Assembly (NCBI GenBank): GCA_947179485.1
Contig: OX359245.1
Coordinates: forward strand, 67,133,067 to 67,197,066
Direction: 5' to 3'
Length of the DNA stretch: 64,000 nt
DNA from: Allacma fusca
Taxonomy: Eukaryota; Arthropoda; Collembola; Symphypleona; Sminthuridae
Part shown: positions 35,384 to 46,982 of the stretch, one piece after another
How positions within the stretch are numbered: the stretch's first letter is position 1
How the letters are laid out: each line of letters begins with the position of its first letter
Translations under genes and position numbers: made by a program
Notes under the pieces: model-generated
The model's database searches: none
What the model was told of the DNA's origin: nothing
Seen by the model: the letters and a program-made list of their open reading frames with translations, nothing else

Positions 35384-36534
35384 TGTAAGTAAATTGGTAA
35401 AAGAAAATATACTCAAATTCGCCAAATTTAGAGAATATACCAGGAAAATGAATTCCGAGACTTTGTCTTGAATTCCTGTCTGGGCTTTTCTATAAATCCA
35501 TTCTGTGGTGGTAATAAATTATCCGTTCCACGGAAAGTATATACTTAAACAGTGAGTCTACTTTTGATTTCATTTAATCAAAGGTTTCTGATTTAACTTA
35601 TGAATTTATGAATCGTCGCCGTAATTAAATTTTATATTTCTTATTTATGAATCGTTGAAATAAAAATTCAGCTGAATTTACAAGTAATAATATCATTCAA
35701 ATATATGTAAATATGCATTACGTATGAGGTTAGTCGGTTGAAATAAGATGGTGATATATATGTACGTCAAAGCACACTTCTGCTAAATTGATTTCTCATT
35801 TATGACCCTGGGCGATAACTAGTTTTGAATTACTCGGTCCGGGAACGTGGAAAAAATCGTCATGGTCACAGTGAGTGGTACTAATTCTTGAAAATATTTC
35901 ATTCCCGAAAAAACTGCTTGTTTCCCTGGGGTATTTTAAATAAAGAAATGTTGATGTGACTCATTAGAATACGGAAAAACACACAAAGGATGTGTGATAC
36001 GGCTTAGTTGCTACCAGGCCAATTGTCGTAGGAAGAAAAAAAAATTTAGCACACATAAAACTCAAGATTAAACTCCCACACGTTTAGCCCATCAAGCCGG
36101 GAATAATAATTACATTAATTGATAGCAAGGAATCATGCTGTGGGATAACAAAAGTACGACGGACTTATGTCACACAAACTCTTTACGTAATTGCGCAAAA
36201 AAATAATACACTACAAAGAAGTCTGGTAGAAAAGTTCGGTGAATTCTTTTCTTCACTTATATTTTGTTATATCATAATTCCTCATCTGTGTGTATTATTT
36301 GATACATCGTAACATGTGTTTCCCTAGAAGCATACATTTTAGATACACAGCCTTACATACACGTACTGTATGTAGTGAGGGTAAAAGGGTATTCAAAATA
36401 AGCTATCTGTATATACAGAAACAATAAAATAACCGACAGAACTTTCCAATGCCCGGGTATAATGGCATAAAATTCATTCAAATGTCTCAATTCTCAACGC
36501 ATCTAAATACTCGGTAAAATGGTCACGTGTGCGA
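35384..36534. other. upstream region of the FAR pseudogene
   Basis: Collinear with about 47000-48330 upstream of the intact FAR. No gene seen. Confidence 0.4.
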
Positions 36535-36725
36535 GTAGTAAATCACCAAGTTGTACCCGTACCGTATTTTCAAGTCCTTGCACCCGAACCCATAACCTGT
36601 ATCCGTACCCGAAATTTTCAACCAACCAAATTATACCCCGGGTGGTACTCGAAATTGTTCGGGTACACTAAGTCGGTACCGGGGTAGTACTCATACCCGT
36701 AACGATTAACCCAAGTATTACCCAT
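36535..36725. repeat. GGGTAC-motif element fragment
   Basis: TACCCGTACC/GGGTAC motifs lie in both orientations, with no termini or target duplication found. Confidence 0.5.
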
Positions 36726-36871
36726 CCTCTTTGCCAAGAACTGTATCAGTATGAGGGATTATATTAGGTATAGAGCACCACACAACCACTTGAGTCCATT
36801 CGTGTTGAGTATTCAAGCAAGCAAGAAAACTGACGTCTGTAGATTGGAATGGCTATGCGGAAATTTGTTTG

Positions 36872-37140
36872 TTACAATGTCACACATCTCCAGGCAGCGG
36901 CCAAAATTGTATTAATGGTATTGATGATTATTAAAAAAATATATTACAAACGTTTTTAATGTAACAAATTTCATGGGAGTTCTAATTATGACACTCAATT
37001 TTAAAACCACGCATTTTATTATTTTCAGAGAGCTAACTTGTAGCCGGGCGAACAATATAAACTGGCGATTGGTCTTTGAATGATTCCACCAGATTTTCCG
37101 CCTTACGCCTTGAATAGGCATAAGAGTTGGGATCATACTT
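36872..37140 (-). pseudogene. fatty acyl-CoA reductase exon fragment
   Basis: A single FAR exon corresponding to exon 4 of the intact gene lies at about 37140-37038, ending at a preserved donor (ACAA|GTTAGC). The last about 17 codons of exon 5 follow at about 36920-36872. The start of exon 5 and all other exons are missing. The short-chain-dehydrogenase Tyr-x3-Lys motif is changed: DPNSYAYSRRKAE replaces [13 protein letters not shown], so the lysine is arginine. The fragment lies upstream of exon 1 of the pseudogene at 32253-35383. It is therefore either a third FAR copy or the missing block of that copy displaced by rearrangement. Confidence 0.75.
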
Positions 37141-37310
37141 GCAGTTTTGATCCAAAGATTCAGTTCGACTCACACCCGAAAATTTTTCGGAATTTAAATT
37201 TTTCTTCCTGTCCGCCAACACGATTTTATGAACGAGTAGGTAGATAGTATGAGTACGAGTGGTCGTAATGGTAAGAAACGAATATTCACGCGCTCTAGAT
37301 GCATTCTTAC

Positions 37311-37805
37311 TAGTGTTTCTGAACGGTACCAAAACATGGACTCGTCCCGACTCGTTTTCCCGAACCGAAAAAAATCCCAATTCTGTTCCCAAAACCGGAA
37401 CCGGTATTTTCGAGTCCGGGACATTTTTGGTTTCCCGGAACCGATCCGGTAAATAAAAGCGGTTCCCAAACCGGTTCCGGTTCCTTTCCGAACAGTCAGA
37501 AAATGTATATGATTCATTTTTATGGAAGCCAAAATTGTATTGCCTTTTCAAATGATAGTTGACAAATGCTGGCCAAATGCAAGTTTCGCGTTTTCATACA
37601 AAACGGCAGCTTTAACAAACCATTCCCGAAAACTTTCGGTTTTGATTTTTGTACCCGAAACCGGACCGAAATTTGACGGTTCATAAACCGATGACCCGAA
37701 ACCGGACCGAAACGTAACGGTTCTTTAAAACGTTGACCCGAAACCGTACCGGAACCGAAACCGAACCGGAACCTCGGGAATTCCCGATACCGAACAGAAA
37801 CACTA
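37311..37805. mobile_element. hAT-like non-autonomous element (CCGGAACC-rich)
   Basis: Inverted termini TAGTGTTTCTGAACGGTACC / TAGTGTTTCTGTTCGGTATC. A perfect 8-bp duplication ATTCTTAC flanks it (37303-37310, 37806-37813). It is 495 bp and almost entirely made of GGTTCCGG/CCGGAACC-type motifs. No transposase. Confidence 0.88.
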
Positions 37806-38644
37806 ATTCTTACAGTCACAGCTGAAAATTGCCTACATTGCCTGCATAAGTTGTTGTCCACACTAATCTACAAATAGCCTCGAGATAACAGACTTTATCT
37901 CCATTATCTGCAAGTTCCGTAAGTACGATTGATAATGATTCATTGAAAGTTCAGGTTATTAGATACATATTGCAAGAAATATATATAATTTACATTTTCA
38001 TTTTTTACAAGGAAGGAAGACGAATGCTGGAAAACCCTGACACCTACAGGCTCAAACCACTTCGTCTCAATTCTCCCTGTGTGGGTGGGTACTGTTGAAA
38101 GCTAATTTAAGATAGTTATGGGGTCGGCATCCTCATCATTGACCATTTTATAAGTGACAACATTTAACGCATTTTGTGATTCAGTCACCTTGAATTATTC
38201 TTCCAGTACTGGTTGTTAGTGAGAACGAGCCCCTCAAGTTTAATTCTTGACAAAGCTTAAATTATTCTTATATTTGATGTTCACGTGGTATTGGGGACCC
38301 AAATTTGAAAATGAGTAGTCGTTATATCCTTTTTGAATCATGAAATTAGGAGAAACCTCCCATAATAATGGCCTTAAACTTCACAATACTACAACGCTCA
38401 ATTCAGTGTTACAGATACAACACTGTAAACAGCACTTTAAAACTGCATGATTTTAGAATAATTTATAGAATTAGTGTATTTATTATCGGATTTAAATCTA
38501 CAGTTTTCTCCCAAACACTGCCATTTACTAACTTTGGTCTCAGGCGGATTTACAGTAAAGCAGGTTTAAGGTTAAAATCGGAAAAAATATTTACGCAATT
38601 AGTCACAAATTTTTTATAGTTTAGAACAAGAAAAACATCGAATA

Positions 38645-39157
38645 TTACATGGAGTAAATATCCAGATCAATGAGGCCCATTCCATCATTGGGTGTGCCGA
38701 AGAGGTCACCGCCCTGTTTTTTAAAAGGAGTTCCAGGAAGGTCTACATTCGCCCCAGGCTGTTGTTGAAAATACTGAAGCCGTTGTCTTGAGGAATTCCG
38801 TTTTTTCACAAAGTGAAAGCAACAATAACGGAAAAGACGTGTTCCACATTGTGTCCGACATTGAGCTCCGCATTTATCGCAACCAATTGCATCCCCCCCA
38901 CCCTCCTCAACCTCAGCCAGTTCTTCTCCACTAACGTGTGGAACCACAACCAGATATAACAAAACTGAGCCTGAAATTTAAAAAAATCCAATTTACACCT
39001 GCATTAGAAAAATGACTAAATCAAAATATTAGTCGGAATTATTATGATTTTCAACGTTCTTAGTAATTATATATGTAATATTGCTATATAATAAGTATGA
39101 GAAAAAATTTAAACGTAACAAACCGACAAGAGCCCCGGTGAATAAGCGAAAATGCAT
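38645..39157 (-). CDS. Trissin: trissin-type neuropeptide precursor 2
   Basis: Two exons (39157-39124, 38970-38645) encode 119 residues, with the same layout as copy 1: signal peptide, six-cysteine peptide with C-x2-C-x3-C-x3-C-x7-C-C, a KKR site and an acidic/Gly tail. The mature peptide differs from copy 1 at two sites (RTQCG for RTKCG, FRYCC for FRPCC), and the precursor differs at a few more (HVSG for QVNG, LDIYSM for PDIYSM). The splice donor GTTTGT and acceptor CAG are conserved. About 1.2 kb of upstream DNA is also duplicated, so regulation may be shared. No disabling change was seen. Confidence 0.9.
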
Positions 39158-40658
39158 TTTGATATCCTCCAAACGGAGATGATACTGGGCAAGAAAAAAT
39201 AAATGCTGTCGATAATGTAACTGCTGATTGTGAGCTATGGTTTCTGAATGCCTGAAATTTGGACTCTGGCGTTTCTTTTATACTCCTCTGCATGTGTTCA
39301 TTTTTAGACAAACCATTTCCAAAAATATAATATTCAAATGCTGATGGACTTGGTGAGGATTTCCCCTTTGGAACCCATATTAGGATTATGCCGTATTTGC
39401 TTTTCTGCCATCGTTAATAATTTAGTTCACTGGAAAAATAGCTACTTATTCCAAATCTATACTGCGAAGTTCAAAGTACTATAAGATTTGAACAAATTGA
39501 CTGCAAACTTTTTCTCTGGGTACTTTATGGACAAGCGAATTTAACATAGGGCTAATAACAAGGAAGATAAAGTTTGAAACGCATTTTCCAATATGAACAA
39601 ATCTGGGAAGCAAGTTAGAAATTCCCATTCAATTGGGTCAAGAAAAATTTAGTACGGAAATTAAAGTATAAAAAAATTTAAAGGTAATCTCACTATATGT
39701 GAAACTCTTTGTAAGTGGATATTCTCCTAAGGGGTAAAAAAATTTGGAAATTGGGATTTATTAATGCTACGTTATTTCTTCTTGTCAGAGCATCTCAACA
39801 TACATTTTCCCTATTTATTTTGTATGGCTTGTCTTGTCCATAGGGGAAACTCTTACTGACCTTAAAATCTTTTTCAAGTAAATGTTTAATGTGAAAATTG
39901 TTTTGAATCTTGTCCTTACAATATTTACGGTAAACTTCGCTTTTGATCATTGATTCTCAGATGCCTTAGCGTATGTATGCAGAATCGGAGGGAATTGTGT
40001 GCATTAAAATCCAAATACCAAGTAATCTTTCTTGGATGCTGGGCTTTCTATCAATCCCATTCCACTGTGCACACCAAACTTTATAATGGGTTGGAAAATT
40101 GATTCCCTCGATCATCCAAGTATATATTCTTTCCTGTATTCTGGTGTAATGGTCAATATTTCCTACACATGACAGTCCAGGAATCTCTGAATTGATCAGT
40201 TCGAAAGTCGTCCATACAAATGTTATGTAAGAGTTGTTCCATCACATGTAAACGTTAATATTAAAATTAGGAGCAGCAGACAAGTCAAGATTAAATTCAA
40301 ATAAAATCTGTGGATTCAGAATTGAAATCCACCCCAATATATCCTCGAGTTTAACCGATAAATAATCCTAGGGAGTGGTTATTCAACTTCAAACTCATAT
40401 TCAAATTTTTAAACCCCTCAATTAACAAGCTTCAATACACAAATGATTCAGTTGTTAAAACTGTATATTTTTACTTTGTATGTCTTCATATCACTATACT
40501 GTCTGCTACCTTCAATGTTAATACGTCATGTGTGTATAACAGTATCTTATTCGTGTTAGTGTTGTATATGCGTCAAAGACAATACCCCAATAAAACCAAG
40601 TACAGCTTAAAAATTGAGTCATAAGAGCATTATTGATCCTTTAGGGAAAACAGTATCG

Positions 40659-42181
40659 TTAACCTTACAAGCAAAGTCTTCCGATGTAAACTCCAGAACT
40701 GAATGAAAATTGGTGGAATTGTAGGCACTGCTAATAGTGTTCTCACAAGCCACAAACTTTGTGCCATCTCCTCTGGGTTCGGGCAGTAGGACATTTGAAA
40801 GTTTGATTTTTTTTGAAAGTTTGACAGGGGGGACCCTTCCTAGCTCGAATTTTTGCATGTTAAATCCATAAGCGAAATCCATTTTCGCAACTCGAACAAA
40901 ATCCAAACCAATGTTCAGACATGTTCAGACATAAAAATACGCTAGTCTTGTCTTCAAGGGTACACAATTTGAGCAGAAATCAGCCAAATCTCAACATTAT
41001 AGGAATTATTTTGTTCGATTCGTCTGTAATTTGTTTCGTATAAATATTACTGTTTTCACAGTCACAACGGAAAAAATTCGAATCTTGTAACCGCGGGGTT
41101 GTTACATGTAGAGAAAAGCGAGTATGAAAAAGTTACACATGTATGATTCCGCAGTGTCACAAATGCAACAAACCTGTTCTTACACATTGTTATACTTTGG
41201 ACAGGATTATCGATTTTAACATGAGGTACTGTGTCATTATCCGAGCCAGAGTAGAATTAAAATATTCGAAGTTTTTGCAAAATGTGATGAAATATCGAGA
41301 CGGGGAAGGTATTTTTTACGGCCTTAGTGATCAACGAGTATGTTCCTGTAGTTAAACCAGGTTTTTACGTCAATTTAAAGTTTACCGAGATTTCACGATT
41401 TTTTTCGAAATTTCATGATTTTTTTTCGAAATTTCATGATTTATTTTCGGAATTTCATGATTTATTTTCGAAATTTTATGATTTATTTTCGAAATTTCAT
41501 GATTTATTTTCGAAATTTCATGATTTATTTTCGAAATTTCATGATTTATTTTCGAAATTTCATGATTTTTGATTTCGAAATTTCATGAAATTTCAAATTT
41601 TGTGGCGGGGAAAGTATTTTTTAAGATTTTAGTGATCAAGGAATTCGTTTGTGCGGTTAAATGTGATTCTACGTGAATTTGGGGAATTTTTGAAATTTCA
41701 TGAAATTTCATCAAATTCGAAAATTATAATCGCTAAGGCGATGTTGTTTGGCGCTGGTCCAGTCGTTGTAACTCGTTCCGTGCTGGAGCTTTTCGTGGGA
41801 CAAAATCAAAAACGAGCACTTTTACAAAAGCGCTTCGCTTTAATAATATAAAAATATTAACACGTACTTAGCCGCTAAAGCACGTGCAGCGCTGATTGTA
41901 CATATACTTATGTATAGTGACATGTCTGAACATTGGTTTGGATTTGGTTCGAGTTGCGAAAATGGATTTCGCTTATGGGATTTAACATGCAAAAATTCGA
42001 GCTAGGAAGGGTCCCCCCTGTCAAACTTTCAAAAAAAATCAAACTTTCAAATGTCCTACTGCTCGAATCCAGAGGAGATGGCACAAAGTTTGTGGCTTGT
42101 GAGAACACTATTAGCAGTGCCTACAATTCCACCAATTTTCATTCAGTTCTGGAGTTTACATCGGAAAACTTTGCTTGTTAG
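40659..42181. mobile_element. foldback (large inverted-repeat) element
   Basis: Arms of about 265 bp (40659-40931 and 41921-42181) are inverted copies with few differences. They enclose about 990 bp. Each arm contains GACAGGGGGGACCC (either strand) and the phrase GGATTTAACATG. The arms share these, in the same order, with the foldback at 52294-55690, so the two are related families. The centre contains a tandem TTTTCGAAATTTCATGATTTA array. Each arm reads as the same 80-codon open frame from outer to inner side, with no recognised homology. Confidence 0.7.
41385..41600 (+). repeat. 21-bp tandem repeat
   Basis: About nine to ten copies of TTTTCGAAATTTCATGATTTA lie within the spacer of the 40659-42181 foldback. 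Confidence 0.85.
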
Positions 42182-42564
42182 AATAACCGTTTTTTTAGCT
42201 TAAAAATCATTGTTTATCTATTCACTGTTACAAACCTCGTCTCTCCACTCAATTTTCTTCTGCAGTTATTTGGGTTTAATTACGGAGCGAGCTTTGAATA
42301 ACAGTTACACCCAATGTGTTTCGTATCTGTTAGTGTGCGAGATTATATTAAGAGTAGCGCTTTAAATAAACGGAGAGATAGTGCTCGTTAGTAATAAGGA
42401 GTGCTTGGCATGCTACCTTTTGGGCATTGTGTGAGGCCATTGAACTATTAACACGCGGAACTTTAAATAAACGGACAGAAAGTACCATTTAATAATAAAG
42501 ATTGCAATAATTTTGCTACTGCTATATGTTTTAATGCTTTTTGGGCATCAGATTATCTTCGTGC

Positions 42565-42870
42565 TAATGACATGCATTTTGATATCTTTCAAACGGAGAT
42601 GAGACTGGGGCCAGACACTGAGATAAAGAAAACAATACCGATGATAATGCAATTGCTGATTGTGCTCCATGGTTTCTAATTACCTGAAATGTTGACTCTG
42701 GCCTTCAGATTACTCTTTTCTACTTGCTCATTGTCACGGAAAGGCAAAATATTCTGGAAAATAAAATACTCAAATGCTAATGGAATTGGCGGGGATTTCA
42801 CCATTGAAACCTACATTAGGGTTTGCTCTGCTGGTTTTTCTGCTATCGTTAAAAATTTAGCGGAAGACTA
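42565..42870 (-). pseudogene. relic of a third trissin gene (exon 1 and upstream region)
   Basis: The sequence from 42571 (GCATTTTGATATCTTTCAAACGG) matches the start codon and upstream region of both trissin genes (30832-30960, 39155-39260), including TTGCTGATTGTG and ATGGTTTCT. The ATG-CAT start is present, but the following codons diverge at once and exon 2 is absent. It is therefore a relic. Confidence 0.7.
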
Positions 42871-42908
42871 AAAACACTAAGACTTTGGGAAAAATTGACC
42901 CGCAAAAC

Positions 42909-43594
42909 CAGACATGTCCAGCCTTCGAAGGCTAGCCTTCAATGAAGGCTTCATTGAAGGCGGAATATCAATTTTCCAAAGAGTTGAGTAGGGCAGGCGG
43001 GAAGGCTGAATTAATTTGGGAAGGCTGAAGAAAGCCTTCCTAATATTAACAGAAAACGGAAGGCGAAGGAAGGAAGTATGTATGTAAATAAACCCTCTGC
43101 TATACTTAGAAGGCTTCGCGCATGCAATGAGCTACAATAGATAGTTGTAAATACAACAATGAGAGTGTACTAAAACACTACAAATATGCACAAACGTACA
43201 GTTATATAGTGCGCCCACTGTTTCAGTTCGTTTCAAAAAATTCGTTTCGTTTCAGTTTGGACGCTGAAATGAACCGAATTTATTGTTTCTTTTCAGTTCA
43301 CAAAAAAGTGTTCCAGTTCGTTTCAGTTTGCTCGGTGAACTGAAACGAAACGCAAAACGATCGTTTCAGGCACGAAAATTTAAAATGCTTGACATTAAAT
43401 ACTTTATGACCCGGTATTCCCTGCCTAGGTTTATTACGACGTCAGGCATACTTCTAAATGCAAATCTATAACCTTCGGTAGCTCAAAATTGCGGAAGACA
43501 AAATATTTTGAAGGCTGAAGGATGAAGGAATGCGTTTTTTCAAAAAATTGCCTTCGAAGGCTTGAAGGAAGGCAATTTCATTTGGACACCCCTG
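42909..43594. mobile_element. hAT-like element (GAAGGC-rich) with a TTTCAGTTCG block inside
   Basis: The left end is CAGACATGTCCAGCC and the right end is the inverse of CAGGGGTGTCCAAATG. Flanks are near-matching: CGCAAAAC (42901-42908) and CGGCAAAAC (43595-43603). Subterminal GCCTTC/GAAGGC motifs occur on both sides. A separate block of GTTTCAGTTCG/CGAACTGAAAC motifs at 43212-43375 may be a nested element; no target duplication was found for it. Confidence 0.6.
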
Positions 43595-43917
43595 CGGCAA
43601 AACTATGTGTGGTCTTTTTTATGAACAGTTTAACTGACCTTATACTAGTAATACTAACGCAGGATATGAGTAAGAATTAATCAGGTAAATGAAAATTATG
43701 CAAAGAAAATATGCAATTTTACACGTGGATTTAATCCAATATGATTCCCAGTATATTTCAAAAGTACACTATCCAACACGTGAACAATTATAAGCTGAGT
43801 GACACTACATGGGTTGGTCTAATTTAGCCTTCTGATTATTCGAAAATCTTTACAAAGTCCGGTCTGAATTTATAAATATTCCATTAGTAATTAACAGGAG
43901 CATTTCATGGAGTTATT

Positions 43918-46900
43918 TTAAAAACGGCCGAGTCCTTCCGCGAAGTCCTTGGTAAAACATTCCCAGTTTATTTGGGCAAAGTCAGTGTAAAATATTTGGC
44001 GGTCATGCGGACTCATCATCTGACATAGCTTCTGCATGTTTGATCCCAGGAACTCCCAATCGTTTAAAGTAAACATCTTGAAAACATGGGCGAGAATAAA
44101 GGCTTTCATTTGATGTTTGGCCAAACTATAATGTATCAAAATTAACGACAGATTAAACATCTCTGAAGTCGACAAATGAACTCTGATCTCAGAAATTACA
44201 TATCGTACTTTTATCACAATTTATAGAGCAAACTCATTGGTTCCAAATTATTTACCTCGCTTTCCTTCTCTCGCTTCTACAAGCGTTCAGTGGAAATGAC
44301 CTCAGCATAAAAAAAATCTTGGTTTTCAACTGAAAAATGATCTCACTGGTGGAAAAGGCTGGGTATTTCATGTAACGCATAACTGAGTTAGATTTTTTCT
44401 GAGTAGCTTCAAACCCCCATTTTACAATTTTCTCATTCAACACGGTGTTGTCTCCTTTCGGTACACAGTTATAGACGACAAATCCACTGTCGGAACTGGC
44501 GAACAAATAAAAATACTAGTATTAAAACCAGCAAGAAGACTGATATCTATAGATTGGAAATTGGTGTGTTACAATGTCCCACGTCTCCAGGCCGCCGCCA
44601 AAATTGTATTAACGGCATAATCCACTGGTGTGATGGGAGCCCTTGTTTTGGGGTTTATTAGAATAGTTTGATAAGCTCCAGTAAATATCAGGTGATAGAA
44701 TTGACTGATACTGGCACTGGTGTCATTCCATCCTGGAAACGGTCCCTTACATGCAGCTAGAACTAGAGTTGCAAATTACAAAATTATAATAAAACACGTA
44801 GAACAAATGTTTTTCAAGGCAACAAATTTGAGTTGTAATTATGACGCCCTATTTTAAAACAATGTATTTTATTATTTTAAGAGAGCTAACTTGCAGCTGG
44901 TCGAACAATACAAACTGGGAGTTGGTCTTTGAATGATTCCACCAGATTTTCTGCCATACGCTTGGAAAACGAATAAGTGTTGGGATGCTGTTCTAAAATT
45001 CTAAATTAAAAAATAGAACACGTTTTAACGTCTCAACTAGGTTCAATATGGTCCGAGAAATTTGAATAACTATTTATGGGAAACCACCCGTACTTTTCAT
45101 TCACAGAACTGAGCCACTCCGGCGGCATCTTTTGAAACGTTTCCAACGCTTCCAACGGTTCAATTTTAGTTTTGTAGACCTTTTCTTCCACTGGAGTTTT
45201 CGAGTGCATTAAAAATGCCGTTGAAACATATACAAATGCCTGTATGATAGACACGATCACTTTAATACATACTACATACACTTCCGTTCACATTGAGATA
45301 TCTTCATTAACATTTGTACTAACTTTTAGATTAGTCATTCGTTCTGCGAGGCTAAGGACGTTGTAAGTTCCGCCGACGTTCAGTTTCAGGATTTTTGACA
45401 CAGCCATGTTGAACCTAATGGCAGCTGCGCAGTGAATAACTACCTCAACATTCCTGATTAGTTCCAGTGTCGTTTTGTCTAATCCGCAGTATGGAAGGGA
45501 CATCTCACCTTCGAGACAGCAAACTTTCTCAAGCAAGGAAGGACTGTTTTTCATGATATTTTCAAAAACCTGAAAGAAAAAAAAAATACAAAGCTCAAAA
45601 AATAATATAAACACGATACCCTGAACAGCACAATTGCAATCTGGATTGATTCAGCAGAAAATATGTATGACGATAGGATCAAATTTTTATTTTAAAAAAT
45701 GCTTAAAAATATTAATACAGTATCTTTAGGGAAGTATATGGTCGGGTATGGGTACCCACTTCGAGGGAATAACAAGTAGTACCCAACATAAACGAATAAT
45801 TATATCAATCGATGGTCACAACAATTTATATTACGGTATGATATTATCCTAAGAACAGCGACATCTTACGATATGCCTAACTCTTATGTGGGAAAATATT
45901 AAATTTGCTGTTAATGTGGATTCATTCCGCAACCCCTTAATCACATTAGAATTGAATTTTGTTACAAACTTTCGTCATGTTTTCAAATTATGGGAAAATG
46001 CTTGTGAAGTAGTAGAAATAAGTTAGTAAGCTGTTATCAAATTTTAAACTACTATCGAAATATGTCTCTTGTTCAAAAAAAAAATTGAAGGAGCATGAAA
46101 GCTGCAGGAAAGTTTAGAATTCATTTAAAATGCCCAGTAAAACCTGACGGAAGTTTACTGGGACTAAATCTGATTTGCTTTTATAATTCCGAATTTTTAC
46201 AGTACCCTCTGTAAAATCTTCGAACTATCTCCGAAGTTCAAACAAAGACGAGAAGAGTGATGAGTGAATGAGTGAAGAGTCTATGAGTTCATGGACACTC
46301 ATTCATACACACATTTCATATGATCTGGGAAGTAACCACTTTTGAGTTGTAAATTTTAAATAAAATTATTTGAACTAAATTAATAATTATTCGTAAATTG
46401 ACCCACAACTGGTAAATATTGTTTTAAATCCCAATATTTACTTGTAATTTCAAATGTTTTGGAAACTCGTTTTATCGTTCATCCATATATCCGTATGGGT
46501 TTCTTAGAAGGGAAGTACAGATATGTCAAAAATTTCCAAAATGATCATTGTTTAGTGCAAACATAATAGATACTCGGGTACGGGTACAGATTTTAGATGA
46601 AATATGGGTACAGGTACTTCGTTTAAATTTGAAGTAAATGAGCGGGTACTAAAATAATTTACCCCGGTACTCGAGCAAGGGTCAAGGGTTTCTGTACCAA
46701 GTATTGTTCAGAAGAGCGCTGTACGTATTCTAAATGAGGCTTTGGTGGAAATTATAGTTGTAATTTGTTTGATCTTACCGTAGAATTTACCATGTCTGAA
46801 TACTTAGACAGGATGCCAGCCTGTGAATCTGGTAACGGACGGACCAAAATATAAATTTTCCCAATATTGGGGCAAGACTGAAGAAGTTTAGCCACCAGAC

Positions 46901-46982
46901 ACTTCCCTACAAAACCTGTTGCCCCTGTGATAAAAACTGATTTGTTGTTGTAGAATTGACAAATGCCCGTATCTTTAGACAT
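43918..46982 (-). CDS. fatty acyl-CoA reductase (alcohol-forming)
   Basis: Seven exons (minus): 46982-46779, 45569-45324, 45239-45071, 44992-44891, 44762-44573, 44495-44256 and 44125-43918. They total 1,359 nt and encode 452 residues. FARs reduce acyl-CoA to fatty alcohol with NADPH, for wax, cuticular lipid or pheromone synthesis, usually at ER or peroxisome membranes. The Rossmann motif is TGATGFVG (G20, G23, G26) after SVFI. CIVRPAA and GPFPGWND are typical NAD_binding_4 marks. [13 protein letters not shown] and VYVSTAF are the central sheet motifs. The catalytic pair is Y213/K217 in NTYSFSK. Residues 310-452 form the FAR_C (sterile) domain. The exon 3 donor (GTTATT) is weak but is the join that keeps frame. 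Length is a little below the usual about 500 residues; no C-terminal anchor is obvious. Confidence 0.88.
46560..46700. repeat. decayed GGGTAC-motif element in FAR intron 1
   Basis: GGGTACGGGTAC motifs lie at the same intron position as the block at 34920-35090 in the pseudogene. Confidence 0.6.

Larger units (their letters stand above)
29433..36200. repeat. segmental duplication, copy 1 ([trissin + FAR] unit)
   Basis: The sequence from 29433 (CTAATCTACAAATAGCCT) is collinear with that from 37850. The match runs through the trissin gene and its upstream DNA to about 32040 (matching up to 40335). It resumes from 32050 (matching about 43617), through FAR and upstream to about 36200 (matching about 48330). 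Copy 1 is shorter because the second copy was split by transposons. Confidence 0.8.

Noticed and set aside
37033..37551. 172-codon minus-strand ORF spanning a FAR exon and upstream DNA
   Set aside because: Only the last about 35 codons are FAR-like. The rest is transposon motif sequence (CCGGAACC array) read by chance.
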